In this document: in pieces, positions 18,109 to 26,816 of the stretch
Position numbering within the stretch: position 1 is the first letter of the stretch
How the letters are laid out: each line of letters starts with the position of its first letter
DNA from: Streptomyces sp. NBC_01296
Lineage (GTDB): Bacteria; Actinomycetota; Actinomycetes; Streptomycetales; Streptomycetaceae
Assembly: GCF_035984415.1 (NCBI RefSeq)
Contig: NZ_CP130720.1
Location: 1,550,001-1,614,000 of the forward strand
DNA length: 64,000 nt
Reading direction: 5' to 3'
Position numbers and translations under genes: made by a program
Notes under the pieces: model-generated
Told to the model about the DNA's origin: nothing
Databases searched by the model: none
Seen by the model: the letters and a program-made list of their open reading frames with translations, nothing else

Positions 18109-18651
18109 TCAGGCCCGCCCGCGGACGGGACGGCGCCGGCGCATCACGTGGACGCCCGCGCCGAGCGCCGACGCGCCGACGAGGCCCGCCCCGATGGCGG
18201 TCTCGGCGGTGGACGGGCCGAACGAGCCGCCGAGACCGCCCTGTGCGCCGTTGCCGTTGAGGATCGTGAACCGGTGCGTGGCGACCAGGCTGTTGTCGTG
18301 GCACTTGACCGACAGCGTGTGGTTGCCGGGCGAGGCGTGGTTGAAGATCCGGACGGTGGCGAACCCGATGGACCCGGCCGAGAGGTTCGTCTGGGGAAAG
18401 TTGCCGGCCGACCAGACAGTGCCGCCGTGGCGGCAGCCGGCCGCACTGACCTGCATCGTCGAGCCCTGGTGCACGGAGTACGGGTTGACGGTGACATTGC
18501 TTGGCCCGTTGCCGGTGTTGCCCCCGTTGCCTCCCAGACCCGACGGAGATCCGCCCAGCGGGTCCGACGGGTTCGCGGCGGCGAACGGGGTACTGAGCCC
18601 GACGGCGACGAAGGCCGCCGCGGCCACGGTGAGGGCGCGGAGAACACGCAT
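18109..18651 (-). CDS. Secreted protein with GGLGGS motif and C-terminal membrane/Arg tail (candidate sortase substrate)
   Basis: About 180 residues. It has a signal peptide (LRALTVAAAAFVAVGLSTPFAAA), a Gly/Asn-rich linker, a beta-rich domain with two cysteines (SAAGC and SVKC), GGLGGS, a hydrophobic helix (AIGAGLVGASALGAGVHVM) and the basic end RRRRPVRGRA. Domain order, cysteine placement and the GGLGGS-helix-RRRR end match the convergent gene at 17341, so the two are probably paralogues. ATG at 18651 was chosen because the signal peptide begins there; an upstream in-frame stretch lacks sense. It is divergent from the class F sortase gene, consistent with it being a substrate. Confidence 0.75.
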   Translation of the reverse strand: MRVLRALTVAAAAFVAVGLSTPFAAANPSDPLGGSPSGLGGNGGNTGNGPSNVTVNPYSVHQGSTMQVSAAGCRHGGTVWSAGNFPQTNLSAGSIGFATVRIFNHASPGNHTLSVKCHDNSLVATHRFTILNGNGAQGGLGGSFGPSTAETAIGAGLVGASALGAGVHVMRRRRPVRGRA

Positions 18652-19003
18652 GGTGGAACCTCCAGCGGGAAGCGCCCCGGAGCGGTCGCCCGGGAAGATC
18701 GACGAGAACGCCTCCCACGACGAACCCTCCGGGCGGCTCGCAACCAGCGCATTTCCGGCTTTGGGCCGCAAGGTTGAGCGACACGCCGAGGCTCGCGCGG
18801 CCTGGCTGACGGATCCGCAGGTCACGACCCGTCAGGCATTTATGTGACGAATACCTGGATGGGCGCACCCCTTCCGGCCCGGCCACCCGTTCGCCCTTCA
18901 CCGATCGCCGTCTTGCGCACGCAGCCTTAGCGTGCGTGGAGAAGGGCGTACAGGGGTGGGACAAGAACGCGGGTCGGGACCCCCGCGTCGGGAAGGGAGA
19001 GCC
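18652..19003. promoter_or_regulatory. Divergent intergenic region between surface protein and sortase genes
   Basis: About 350 bp with no convincing gene. It must hold the promoters of the minus-strand surface protein and the plus-strand sortase. A near-palindromic patch around 18910-18940 (gcgcacgcag...gcgtgcg) may be a regulator site or a start of transcription. Nothing else was recognised. Confidence 0.4.
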
Positions 19004-19702
19004 ATGACCGAGGACGAGAGCGAGCAGCCACCGAGAAGACGATCCCCGTGGGGCGTGCTCGCACTGGTCATGCTCAGCGGCCTCGCCATGATGCGCAACG
19101 GGGCGGAGGTCGCCGACGGCCCGCCGCAGCCGACCGCCGCCGCGGCGGTCGGGGTGCCTGCCGAGCAGCTGCCGGCGAATCCGCCGGTGCAGGGCGAGCA
19201 GCCCATGCAGCACCAGCCCGCGCCACCGGTGGAGGTGGAGCCGCTGGAGCACTCGTCGGTCCAGCGCGTCCGGATCCCCAACATCAGGGTGGACGCGCCG
19301 GTGATGACGGTGGGGCTCGACCGGCAGGGCTGGATCGAAGCCCCGCCGCCGCAGGACCCGAATCTGGCCGGGTGGTACCTCAACGGCATCTCGCCGGGGC
19401 AGCGCGGCTCGGCGGTGATCGTGGGCCACGTCGACAACGCACAGGGCCCGGCGGTCTTCTACGGCCTGGGTTCGCTGCGCAAGGGCAACCACATCGAGGT
19501 GGAGCGGTACGACGGGCGCACGGCGGTGTTCGAGGTGTACGGGGTGGAGGTCTTCTCGAAGGAGACCTTCCCCGGAGCCCGGGTGTACGGGGACACCGGG
19601 CACGCGGAGCTCCGGGTGATCACCTGCGGCGGCGGCTACTCCAAGGCCCGGGGCTACGACGGCAACGTGGTCGTCTTCGCCCGGATGGTGGAGACGCGCT
19701 GA
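19004..19702 (+). CDS. Class F sortase
   Basis: About 232 residues. An N-terminal membrane anchor (VLALVMLSGLAMM) is followed by a Pro/Gln-rich linker and the sortase barrel. The catalytic triad is visible as His142 in IVGHVDN, Cys208 in RVITCGG and Arg216 in KARGYDG. Sortases cut a sorting motif and join the protein to the cell wall or to another protein. The ribosome site ggaagggaga precedes ATG 19004. The two neighbouring secreted proteins lack LPXTG but share GGLGGS before their membrane helix, so they are the obvious candidate substrates. Confidence 0.9.
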   Translation: MTEDESEQPPRRRSPWGVLALVMLSGLAMMRNGAEVADGPPQPTAAAAVGVPAEQLPANPPVQGEQPMQHQPAPPVEVEPLEHSSVQRVRIPNIRVDAPVMTVGLDRQGWIEAPPPQDPNLAGWYLNGISPGQRGSAVIVGHVDNAQGPAVFYGLGSLRKGNHIEVERYDGRTAVFEVYGVEVFSKETFPGARVYGDTGHAELRVITCGGGYSKARGYDGNVVVFARMVETR

Positions 19703-19713
19703 ACGACGGCGCA

Positions 19714-19750
19714 CCGCCCCGCCGGGGGAGAGGACCCCTCAGCGGGGCGG
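19714..19750. terminator. Candidate terminator between convergent genes
   Basis: CCGCCCCGC (19714-19722) pairs with GCGGGGCGG (19742-19750), with further G-C pairs inside the loop. It overlaps the last codons of the deacetylase gene and serves the convergent sortase and deacetylase transcripts. Confidence 0.55.
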
Positions 19751-20671
19751 CAGCGCGGGAAGCGTCATCCGGTAGCCCCGGGCCAGGAGTTGGGGCAGGT
19801 AGGTGCTCACCGCCTGGACGCTCTGCGAGCGGTCGCCGCCCGCGTCGTGGTTGAGCACGATCACTCCGGGCGCCGCGCCCTTGAGGACGTTCGAGACGAT
19901 CGTGGCGGTGCCCGGCTCCTTCCAGTCCAGGGTGTCCACGGTCCAGGCGAGCGGTTCCATGCCCAGCTCGGCCCCGATCTCGAACGCGGCCCGGTTCCAC
20001 GCCCCGTACGGCGCCCGGAACCACTGCGGGGCCTCCCCCACCGCCTGCTGTACGACCTCGCTCGTGCGGGCGATCTCGGAGGCGAGGGCGGGCCGGCTGA
20101 GCGTGGGGATCAGCGGATGGGTCCAGGTGTGGTTGCCGATGAGGTGGCCCTCGGCGGCCATCCGGCGCAGCAGGTCCCGGTTGTCGGTGGCCATCTCCCC
20201 GCAGACGAAGAACATGGCGCGGACGCCGTACCGGGCGAGGGTGTCCAGGATGTCGGGCGTGTAGCGGGGGTCGGGCCCGTCGTCGAAGGTGAGCACCATG
20301 GCGCTCGCCGTGCTCGCGTCGGCGGGCAGTTCCAGGATGGGCCGGGTCCGTACGGCGGGCTTCGCGGCGGGCGGGCGCAGCGGGGTCTCGGAGGTCATGG
20401 GGCTCAGCCGGTACGCGGCCTGCCCGGGCGCCTGCGGCCGCAGGGCGCGGACTCCGCCCGGTCCGGCGGCTCCGCCGGGTCCCGGCTGTCCGACCGCCGG
20501 GCCGCCGCCGGGTCCGGCGCCGAGGCCCGCGCCGGGTGCGCCGCCCGCCGTGTTCTGTCCGGGGGCTCCGGTCTCGCCGCCGGTGAGGAGTCCGGAGGCG
20601 GCGGCCACTCCGAGGAAGACGGCGGTACGCAGGAGCATGCGTCGCCCTACTGTCGGCTCGTCATTTTTCAT
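19739..20671 (-). CDS. Secreted polysaccharide deacetylase (NodB domain)
   Basis: About 310 residues. The N-terminus (VGRRMLLRTAVFLGVAAASG) is a Tat-like signal, followed by a Gly/Pro/Ala-rich linker to about residue 80. The NodB domain has motif 1 LTFDDGPD (catalytic base Asp and metal Asp), motif 2 HTWTHP, motif 3 FRAPYGAWN, motif 4 WTVDTLDW and motif 5 VIVLNHD. It would deacetylate peptidoglycan or another N-acetylated glycan. ATG 20671 gives the complete twin-Arg signal, but its ribosome site is weak and an ATG at 20638 is possible. It lies downstream of lysX on the same strand. Confidence 0.88.
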   Translation of the reverse strand: MKNDEPTVGRRMLLRTAVFLGVAAASGLLTGGETGAPGQNTAGGAPGAGLGAGPGGGPAVGQPGPGGAAGPGGVRALRPQAPGQAAYRLSPMTSETPLRPPAAKPAVRTRPILELPADASTASAMVLTFDDGPDPRYTPDILDTLARYGVRAMFFVCGEMATDNRDLLRRMAAEGHLIGNHTWTHPLIPTLSRPALASEIARTSEVVQQAVGEAPQWFRAPYGAWNRAAFEIGAELGMEPLAWTVDTLDWKEPGTATIVSNVLKGAAPGVIVLNHDAGGDRSQSVQAVSTYLPQLLARGYRMTLPALPPR

Positions 20672-20687
20672 TATTACTACGTATCAA

Positions 20688-20707
20688 CGACATCCCCGCT
20701 GATGTCG
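20688..20707. promoter_or_regulatory. Small hairpin between lysX and the deacetylase gene
   Basis: CGACATC (20688-20694) and GATGTCG (20701-20707) form a 7-bp stem with a 6-base loop in an AT-rich patch upstream of the deacetylase start. It may be the lysX terminator or an operator of the deacetylase promoter. Confidence 0.4.
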
Positions 20708-20741
20708 AGAGGCGCGAACGCGCAGGCTTCCCCTCACCCGA

Positions 20742-23700
20742 TCAGCCGCGCCGCACCAGCGGGAACGGCAGCGTCTCGCGGATCGTCAGGCCCGTGAGGA
20801 ACATGACCAGCCGGTCGACCCCGATGCCCAGACCGCCGGTCGGCGGCATGGCGTACTCCAGGGCGTCCAGGAAGTCGTTGTCGAGTTCCATCGCCTCGGG
20901 GTCGCCGCCCGCCGCGAGCAGCGACTGGGCGGTGAGCCGGCGCCGCTGTTCCACCGGGTCGGTCAGCTCCGAGTACGCGGTGCCCAGTTCCGTCCCGAAC
21001 GCCACGAGGTCCCAGCGCTCGGCGAGGCGCGGGTCCCTCCGGTGCTGCCGGGTCAGCGGGGAGACGTCGGTGGGGAAGTCCTTGTAGAAGGTCGGCAGCT
21101 TCGTCTTCTCCTCGACCAGCCGCTCGTACATCTCCAGCACCACGTCGCCGCGGGTGTCCTCGGGCGCGTGCGGTACTCCTGCCCGCTCGCACAGCCGGCG
21201 CAGCACGGGTTCCGCGGTGTCGGCGTCGACCTCCTCGCCGAGCGCCTCGCTGATGGCTCCGTACATCGTCTTGACCGGCCAGGTCCCGGAGATGTCGTGG
21301 ACGACGAGCTGTCCGTCCGGGCCGGCCTTGTGGGCGATCGGCGAGCCGAAGGCGGCCGTCGCGGCGCCCTGGATCAGCTCGCGCGTGAGGTCGAGCATCA
21401 CGTCGTAGTCGGCGAAGGCCTGGTAGGCCTCCAGCATCGTGAACTCGGGGTTGTGCTTGTAGGAGACGCCCTCGTTGCGGAAGGTGCGGCCCATCTCGAA
21501 GACCTTCTCCAGGCCGCCGACGCACAGCCGCTTCAGGTACAGCTCGGGTGCGATGCGCAGGTACAGGTCGAGGTCGTAGGCGTTGATGTGGGTCCGGAAG
21601 GGCCGGGCGTTGGCCCCGCCGTGGATCTGCTGGAGCATCGGGGTCTCGACCTCGAGGTAGCCGCGGTCCAGCAGCCCCTGGCGCAGTGCCTGGACGGCCG
21701 AGGAGCGGGCCCGTACGACGTCCCGCGCCTCGGGGCTCGCGACCAGGTCGAGGTAGCGGCGCCGGACGCGGGCCTCGGGGTCGGCGAGACCCTTGCGCTT
21801 GTCCGGCAGGGGGCGCAGGCACTTCCCGGTGAGCTGCCAGGAGGAGACCAGGAGGGACGGCTCGCCGCTGCGGCTGGCGCCGATCTCGCCGCTCGCCACC
21901 ACGTGGTCGCCGAAGTCGACCTGGGAGGTGAAGGAGTCCAGTACGGCGGCGCCGCTCTCGTCGCGGGTGAACATCAGCTGCATGTCCCCGGACCAGTCGC
22001 GCAGGACGGCGAAGACCACGCCGCCGAGGTCGCGTACGAGCATCACGCGGCCGGCGAGCGTGGCCTGCTCCCCGGAGCGGGCGCCGGGCGGGTGGCCGGG
22101 GAGGGTGCCCGGCGGGTGGCCGGGGAGGGCGGCCCGCAGCTCGGCCACGGTGTGGGTGCGCTGCCGGATGCCGACGGGGTACGGGTCGGTGCCGGCCGCC
22201 CGGATCCGCTCCATCTTGTCGTGGCGGACCCGGACCTGTTCGGGCAGCCGCTCGGCGCGCGCGGCCGATTCGGCCTCCACGCCCACGAGGTCGAGGGCGA
22301 GGGAGTCGAGCGAGGGCAGCCCCTCGGTGGAGGCGGGCGCGGTGAGCCCCCTGGCGTGCGCGTTGCCCCACAGTTTGCGCAGGCTGGGTACGGAGACGAA
22401 GCCCTCGGCGATGCCGGAGGCGAGGCTGACCCGGGCGAGCGAGCCGGCGTCCTGGTAGCAGAGGAACCGCGGGTACCACTCGGGCCCGTACTTGACGTTC
22501 GAGCGGTACAGGGCCTCCAGCTGCCACCAGCGGGAGAAGAACAGCAGCAGCTTGCGCCACAGCTTGAGCACCGGCCCGGCGCCGATCCGGCCGCCCTCCT
22601 CGAAGGCCGAGCGGAAGACCGCGAAGTTCAGGGAGATACGGCGTACGCCCAGGCCGGGCGCCGCGGCGCACAGCTCGGCGACCATGAACTCCATGACGCC
22701 GTTGGGGGCGCTGCGGTCGCGGCGCATCAGGTCGAGGGAGATGCCGTCCTTGCCCCAGGGGACGAAGGACAGCAGGGCGATCAGCTCGCCCCGGGCGTCG
22801 AAGGCCTCGACGAGCAGGCAGTCCCCGTCGGCGGGGTCGCCGAGCCGGTCCAGGGCCATGGAGAACCCGCGCTCGGTCTCGGTGTCGCGCCAGGTGTCGG
22901 CGCGTTCGATGATCCGCTGCATCTCGTCGTCGCTGAGGGCGGAGTGGCGCCGGATGACGGTGGAGGCTCCGGTGCGCTTGACGCGGTTGACGGCCTGGCG
23001 GGTGACGCGCATGTCGCGGCCGTCGAGGTCGAAGTGGGCGACGTGCAGGATCGCCTCGTCGCCGAGCTGGAGGGCGCTGAGCCCGGAGCGGGCGTACCCG
23101 GTCGCGCCTTCCTCGGAGGCGCCCATGACGGCGGGCTGCCAGCCGTGGCGGCGGGCGACGGTGAGCCAGGCGTCCACGGCGGGGGTCCAGGCGGCGGGGT
23201 CGCCGACCGGGTCTCCGCTGGCGAGGCAGACGCCGGCCTCGACGCGGTAGGTGACGCCGGCCCTGCCGTTGGGGGCGAAGACGACGGCCTTGTCGCGGCG
23301 GGTGGCGAAGTAGCCGAGGGAGTCGCCGCGGCCGTAGGCGGCGAGCAGCGCGCGGATCCGGGGCTCCTCGTCCCCGTGCAGGGCGGCGGTCAGCCGCTGG
23401 GAGCGGAAGAGGGTCGAGGCGGCGTTCAGCAGGGCGAGGGCGCCGAACAGGCCGAGGAAGAAGTACAGCGGGCGGGGCGGGTGGCCGTCGAACTGGCGGG
23501 GAGAGACGAGGCCGCCGAAGACCTGCCGGGCGGCCCAGTCCAGCCACTGCCCCTTCGGCAGGGTGCCGGGGAACAGGGCGACCAGGCCCCAGCCGAGGAG
23601 CACGGCGACGAGCAGGCCGAGGCCCAGGACGAGCAGGGCCCGCCAGAAGGCACCGGGCCGGGAGGCGGCGTAGAACTCCTTGCGGGCGGCGACCAGGATC

Positions 23701-24071
23701 CCGAGGGCGGCGACGGCGATGGCCATCGAGGGGCCGCCGATCCAGTAGTAGTCGTCGGCGATGATCAGCAGGTCGACCAGGACGAGCAGGGCCAGATAGG
23801 TGACGACGATCCACCAGGCGACCTTCTTGCGGGTGCCGAGGGCGGCGGCGAGCAGGAAGAGGAAGACGGCGTAGGCCAGGTTGGCGCTGACGGGCACGAC
23901 GATCTCGTCGAGGAACCGCACGATGTGCCGCAGGAGGTGCCGCAGCGTCGGGGAGAGCGCCAGTAGGGCGCACAGCAGTCCGAGCGCTCCGAAGAACGCG
24001 GCGAATGCGTCGGGCACCCGGTTCAGGAAGCGGTTCCGGGTGCCCCGGGTCTCCTCCACGGTGGCACTCAT
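20742..24071 (-). CDS. lysX: Bifunctional lysylphosphatidylglycerol synthetase / lysyl-tRNA synthetase
   Basis: About 1109 residues. The N-terminal 200 hold six or more membrane helices. About residues 220-570 form the DUF2156/MprF transferase domain (ATRRDKAVVFAPNG, RRISLNFAVFRSAFEEG). Then come an OB-fold and a class II lysyl-tRNA synthetase with motif 2 FRNEGVSYKHNPEFTMLE and motif 3 GLGIGVDRLVM. The protein charges tRNA with lysine and transfers lysine to phosphatidylglycerol, which adds positive charge to the membrane and lowers sensitivity to cationic peptides. A 24-bp tandem duplication gives PGHPPG twice between the domains. ATG 24071; divergent from a universal stress protein gene. 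Confidence 0.93.
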   Translation of the reverse strand: MSATVEETRGTRNRFLNRVPDAFAAFFGALGLLCALLALSPTLRHLLRHIVRFLDEIVVPVSANLAYAVFLFLLAAALGTRKKVAWWIVVTYLALLVLVDLLIIADDYYWIGGPSMAIAVAALGILVAARKEFYAASRPGAFWRALLVLGLGLLVAVLLGWGLVALFPGTLPKGQWLDWAARQVFGGLVSPRQFDGHPPRPLYFFLGLFGALALLNAASTLFRSQRLTAALHGDEEPRIRALLAAYGRGDSLGYFATRRDKAVVFAPNGRAGVTYRVEAGVCLASGDPVGDPAAWTPAVDAWLTVARRHGWQPAVMGASEEGATGYARSGLSALQLGDEAILHVAHFDLDGRDMRVTRQAVNRVKRTGASTVIRRHSALSDDEMQRIIERADTWRDTETERGFSMALDRLGDPADGDCLLVEAFDARGELIALLSFVPWGKDGISLDLMRRDRSAPNGVMEFMVAELCAAAPGLGVRRISLNFAVFRSAFEEGGRIGAGPVLKLWRKLLLFFSRWWQLEALYRSNVKYGPEWYPRFLCYQDAGSLARVSLASGIAEGFVSVPSLRKLWGNAHARGLTAPASTEGLPSLDSLALDLVGVEAESAARAERLPEQVRVRHDKMERIRAAGTDPYPVGIRQRTHTVAELRAALPGHPPGTLPGHPPGARSGEQATLAGRVMLVRDLGGVVFAVLRDWSGDMQLMFTRDESGAAVLDSFTSQVDFGDHVVASGEIGASRSGEPSLLVSSWQLTGKCLRPLPDKRKGLADPEARVRRRYLDLVASPEARDVVRARSSAVQALRQGLLDRGYLEVETPMLQQIHGGANARPFRTHINAYDLDLYLRIAPELYLKRLCVGGLEKVFEMGRTFRNEGVSYKHNPEFTMLEAYQAFADYDVMLDLTRELIQGAATAAFGSPIAHKAGPDGQLVVHDISGTWPVKTMYGAISEALGEEVDADTAEPVLRRLCERAGVPHAPEDTRGDVVLEMYERLVEEKTKLPTFYKDFPTDVSPLTRQHRRDPRLAERWDLVAFGTELGTAYSELTDPVEQRRRLTAQSLLAAGGDPEAMELDNDFLDALEYAMPPTGGLGIGVDRLVMFLTGLTIRETLPFPLVRRG
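22087..22129. repeat. Intragenic 24-bp tandem duplication in lysX
   Basis: The 19-bp string starting ggcgggtggccggggaggg recurs with a period of 24 bp (22087 and 22111). It is in frame and duplicates an LPGHPPG segment in the linker between the MprF-like and OB-fold domains, so length variation would be tolerated. Confidence 0.8.
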
Positions 24072-24131
24072 GGTTCGCACTGTAGGGAGGCCGACGCCGC
24101 TGCGCGCGGCGAAGGTAATAGCCTCGGGAGG

Positions 24132-24593
24132 GTGACCGAGCATGTGAACACGGGATTCGAACGCGGTACGGACGGCCCCAAGGTGATCCTCGCCGGGGTG
24201 GACGGGTCGGAGTCCTCCCTGCGGGCGGCGGCGTACGCGGCGGGGCTGGCCCGGCGGCAGAACGCCCTGCTGGCGCTGGTGTACGTCCAGCCGGTGATGC
24301 CGGCCGGGGCCTCGCTGGGCGCGCCGGTGGCCGACACCACCGGGGAGATCGCGGAGGGGCTGGTGGCCGAGATCCGGGACGCGGCGGAGCGGCTCAAGGG
24401 CATCTACGAGGTGCGCTGGCAGTTCCACACCTTCCGCGGCGATCCGTACGCAGGCCTGGTGAGCGCGGCGCAGGAGCTGACGGCGGACGCGGTGGTGGTC
24501 GGTGCTTCCGAGCAGGCCGGGCACCGCATCGTCGGCTCGGTGGCGATCCGCCTGGTCAAGGCGGGCCGCTGGCCCGTCACGGTGGTTCCGTGA
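24132..24593 (+). CDS. Universal stress protein family
   Basis: About 153 residues of UspA fold: opening VILAGVDGSESSLRAAAYA, and the nucleotide-loop region VVGASEQAGHRIVGSVAIRLVKAGRWPVTVVP close to the usual GxxGx9GS pattern. Such proteins bind ATP or AMP and help survival under stress. The first GTG (24132) lies directly against GGGAGG, so the GTG at 24144, twelve bases after it, may be the true start. Divergent from lysX with a 60-bp gap. Confidence 0.85.
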   Translation: MTEHVNTGFERGTDGPKVILAGVDGSESSLRAAAYAAGLARRQNALLALVYVQPVMPAGASLGAPVADTTGEIAEGLVAEIRDAAERLKGIYEVRWQFHTFRGDPYAGLVSAAQELTADAVVVGASEQAGHRIVGSVAIRLVKAGRWPVTVVP

Positions 24594-24629
24594 CGGGCCG
24601 GCGGTGACGGGGGCGGCCGGGGGCTGCGG

Positions 24630-25838
24630 TTACTTGGCCATCGTCAGGCCGTCCTTGGCCGCGCCGCGGCTGAGGACGGCCTCGCTGATGGCTTCCTGCG
24701 CCTCCTCGTACTCCCCGTCCGAGGACCGCGCGAGGGCGGCGGGCAGGTTGACGACCTTGCCGGCGGACAGGTCCATCATCTGCGGGACGAACTCGGCCTT
24801 GGTGACCTGCCAGCGCCGGCCCGCGGCTGCCGGCGGGGCGAAGGTGAAGCGGCCGATCGAGCCGTAGTTGCCGCGCATGTCCCGCGCGCCCGAGTAGTTG
24901 AACATCTCGCCGGCGACCTGGTCGCCCATGCCGTAGATGATCCACGTCCCGTTGACCTTCTCGTAGGGCTGCGGGATGTGTGCGTGCGTGCCCAGGATCA
25001 TGTCGATGTCGGGGCGCCCGCCGGTCTGCGCGGCCGTCAGCGCCTTGCCGAGCGCGAGCTGCTTCTCGTCCGGCTCGGTCTGCCACTCCGTGCCCCAGTG
25101 CACGCTGACCAGGACCACGTCCGCGCCCGCCTTCCGGGCGGCCCGCGCATCCGCGATGATCTTGTCCTTCTCCATCAGGTTGACGGCCCACGGCTGGCCT
25201 TCCGGCAGCGGGTAGCCGTTCGTGTCGTACGTGTACGCCAGGTGCGCGACCTTCGCGGAGCCCGCCGTGTACAGGGTCGGCGTAGCCGCCTCGGCCGCCG
25301 TACGGGCCGAACCGGCGTGCTTCAGACCGGCCTTGTCGAACTTGTCGAGGGTGCGCTTCAGACCTTCGGCCCCGGCGTCCAGGGTGTGGTTCGAGGCGGT
25401 GGAACAGCCGTCGTACCCGGCGTCCTTGAGCCCGTCGGCCACCTCGGGCGGGGACTGGAAGGCCGGGTAGCCGGTGAACGGCCCGCCGTCCTCCCCGTAC
25501 ACGGTCTCCATATGGCAGATGGCCAGGTCCGCGGCCGAGACCACCGGCTTGACCAGGGAGAACATCGGCCTGAAGTCGTGGCCGTCGCCGTCCGCGTCGG
25601 CCGCCGCCCGCTTGATGACGGAGTCGTGCGGCAGCACGTCGCCGGTCGCGACCAGGGTGAAGCCCTTCGCGGCGCCGTCCGGGGCCGCGTGGGACCCGGA
25701 GCCGCTGGACGGCGCCGGGGCGCGGGAGTTGCCGAGGCGGGCCGGCGCGCGCTCCTTCCCGGCGGAACAGCCTGCGGCGGCCGCCGCCAGGAGGACAGCC
25801 GACAGGAGCGCGAGGGCCTGCCGGGTGTGCTTGGTCAT
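24630..25838 (-). CDS. CapA-family lipoprotein (PGA_cap metallophosphatase-like)
   Basis: About 402 residues. A lipoprotein signal ends in AAAAAGCSAG. The mature protein has the CapA/PgsA domain: ATGDVLPHDSV, LAICHMETV, STASNHTLDAG, VVLVSVHWGTEW, and ILGTHAHIPQPYEKVNG, all metallophosphatase-like metal-site motifs. CapA relatives take part in poly-gamma-glutamate export, but without CapB or CapC here that role is not supported. The function is probably wall- or polymer-related. ATG 25838 places the signal peptide correctly. Convergent with the stress protein gene. Confidence 0.85.
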   Translation of the reverse strand: MTKHTRQALALLSAVLLAAAAAGCSAGKERAPARLGNSRAPAPSSGSGSHAAPDGAAKGFTLVATGDVLPHDSVIKRAAADADGDGHDFRPMFSLVKPVVSAADLAICHMETVYGEDGGPFTGYPAFQSPPEVADGLKDAGYDGCSTASNHTLDAGAEGLKRTLDKFDKAGLKHAGSARTAAEAATPTLYTAGSAKVAHLAYTYDTNGYPLPEGQPWAVNLMEKDKIIADARAARKAGADVVLVSVHWGTEWQTEPDEKQLALGKALTAAQTGGRPDIDMILGTHAHIPQPYEKVNGTWIIYGMGDQVAGEMFNYSGARDMRGNYGSIGRFTFAPPAAAGRRWQVTKAEFVPQMMDLSAGKVVNLPAALARSSDGEYEEAQEAISEAVLSRGAAKDGLTMAK

Positions 25839-26102
25839 GGGGCCAGCTCTCATTAGTAGGACTATCTGACCATCTGTAATCCATGGAGGTGGACGTCACC
25901 AGTCGGGGAACGGCTCCGGGACCGCCCGGCCTCACCCCGGCGGCCGTTCGCCGCGCCGTTCGACCGTTCACCGCCGGGCGCGGCCGCCCACCGGATGACC
26001 GGGGTGCTTGGGCGCACCGCCGGGACCGGACGGTTCCCGGGGCGCTCCGTGCAGGTGAGGGTGAGTCCGTCGGACCCGAACGGACCCAGGAAGGAGCCAC
26101 TC

Positions 26103-26642
26103 GTGCCCCTCTCCCCCACCCTCCTGCGCACGGATCCCGAGGCGCTGGCCGAACTCCAGCGCGACCACGGGCGGGCCCTGTTCGGTTTTCTGGTCGGCCT
26201 CACGGCCGGGGACTCCCAGCGCGCCGAGGACCTCGTGCAGGAGACCCTGGTCCGGGCCTGGCAGCACCCGGAGGTGCTGGAGAGCGACCACGAGTCCATG
26301 CGGCCCTGGCTGTTCACCGTGGCGCGGCGCCTGGCGATCGACGCCCGGCGGGCGCGGCTGTCACGGCCGCAGGAGGTGGACCCGGAGGGACTGGAGCAGG
26401 CGCCCGCGCCCGAGGACGCGGTGGCCGGCTCGGTCACGGCGATCGATGTCCGGCGGGCCGTGGGCTCGCTCGGGCCGGAGCACCGCGAGGTGCTGATGCA
26501 GGTCTACTTCCAGGACCGCTCGGTGGCCGAGGCGGCTGCAGAACTCGGGATTCCGGCAGGAACGGTCAAATCCCGTACGTACTACGCACTGCGCGCCCTG
26601 AAGAAGGGCCTCCAGGGGTACGGGTACGACCTCGGCGCCTGA
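26103..26642 (+). CDS. ECF-type RNA polymerase sigma factor
   Basis: About 179 residues. Region 2 is seen in AEDLVQETLVRAWQHPEVL and region 4 in ELGIPAGTVKSRTYYALRALKKGL. These are typical of the SigL/SigC-like ECF group. A strong ribosome site (aggaaggag) precedes GTG 26103, which makes the long upstream extension unlikely. No zinc anti-sigma factor gene follows; the next gene is an unrelated hypothetical. Regulation of its activity is therefore not explained by the neighbourhood. Confidence 0.92.
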   Translation: MPLSPTLLRTDPEALAELQRDHGRALFGFLVGLTAGDSQRAEDLVQETLVRAWQHPEVLESDHESMRPWLFTVARRLAIDARRARLSRPQEVDPEGLEQAPAPEDAVAGSVTAIDVRRAVGSLGPEHREVLMQVYFQDRSVAEAAAELGIPAGTVKSRTYYALRALKKGLQGYGYDLGA

Positions 26643-26816
26643 GCACCCGGGGGAACCACGCAGCGAACGAACCGAATGCACGCGGATCGGACACAAAGCG
26701 CACCGAAATCGGCCTCAGAGCGTTCAAGTTGGGTAAACATCCCCCGTTCCGCGCGCCGCTCGGTGAAGGCTCATGGCTGACGACGGGAAGCTCGACGCGC
26801 GGGAGAAGGTGGAACG

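Noticed and set aside
21042..23966. 974-codon open frame antisense to lysX
   Set aside because: Same artefact; lysX motifs on the minus strand are complete.
24630..25838. Poly-gamma-glutamate capsule operon
   Set aside because: Only a CapA-like protein is present; capB and capC are absent from the neighbourhood.
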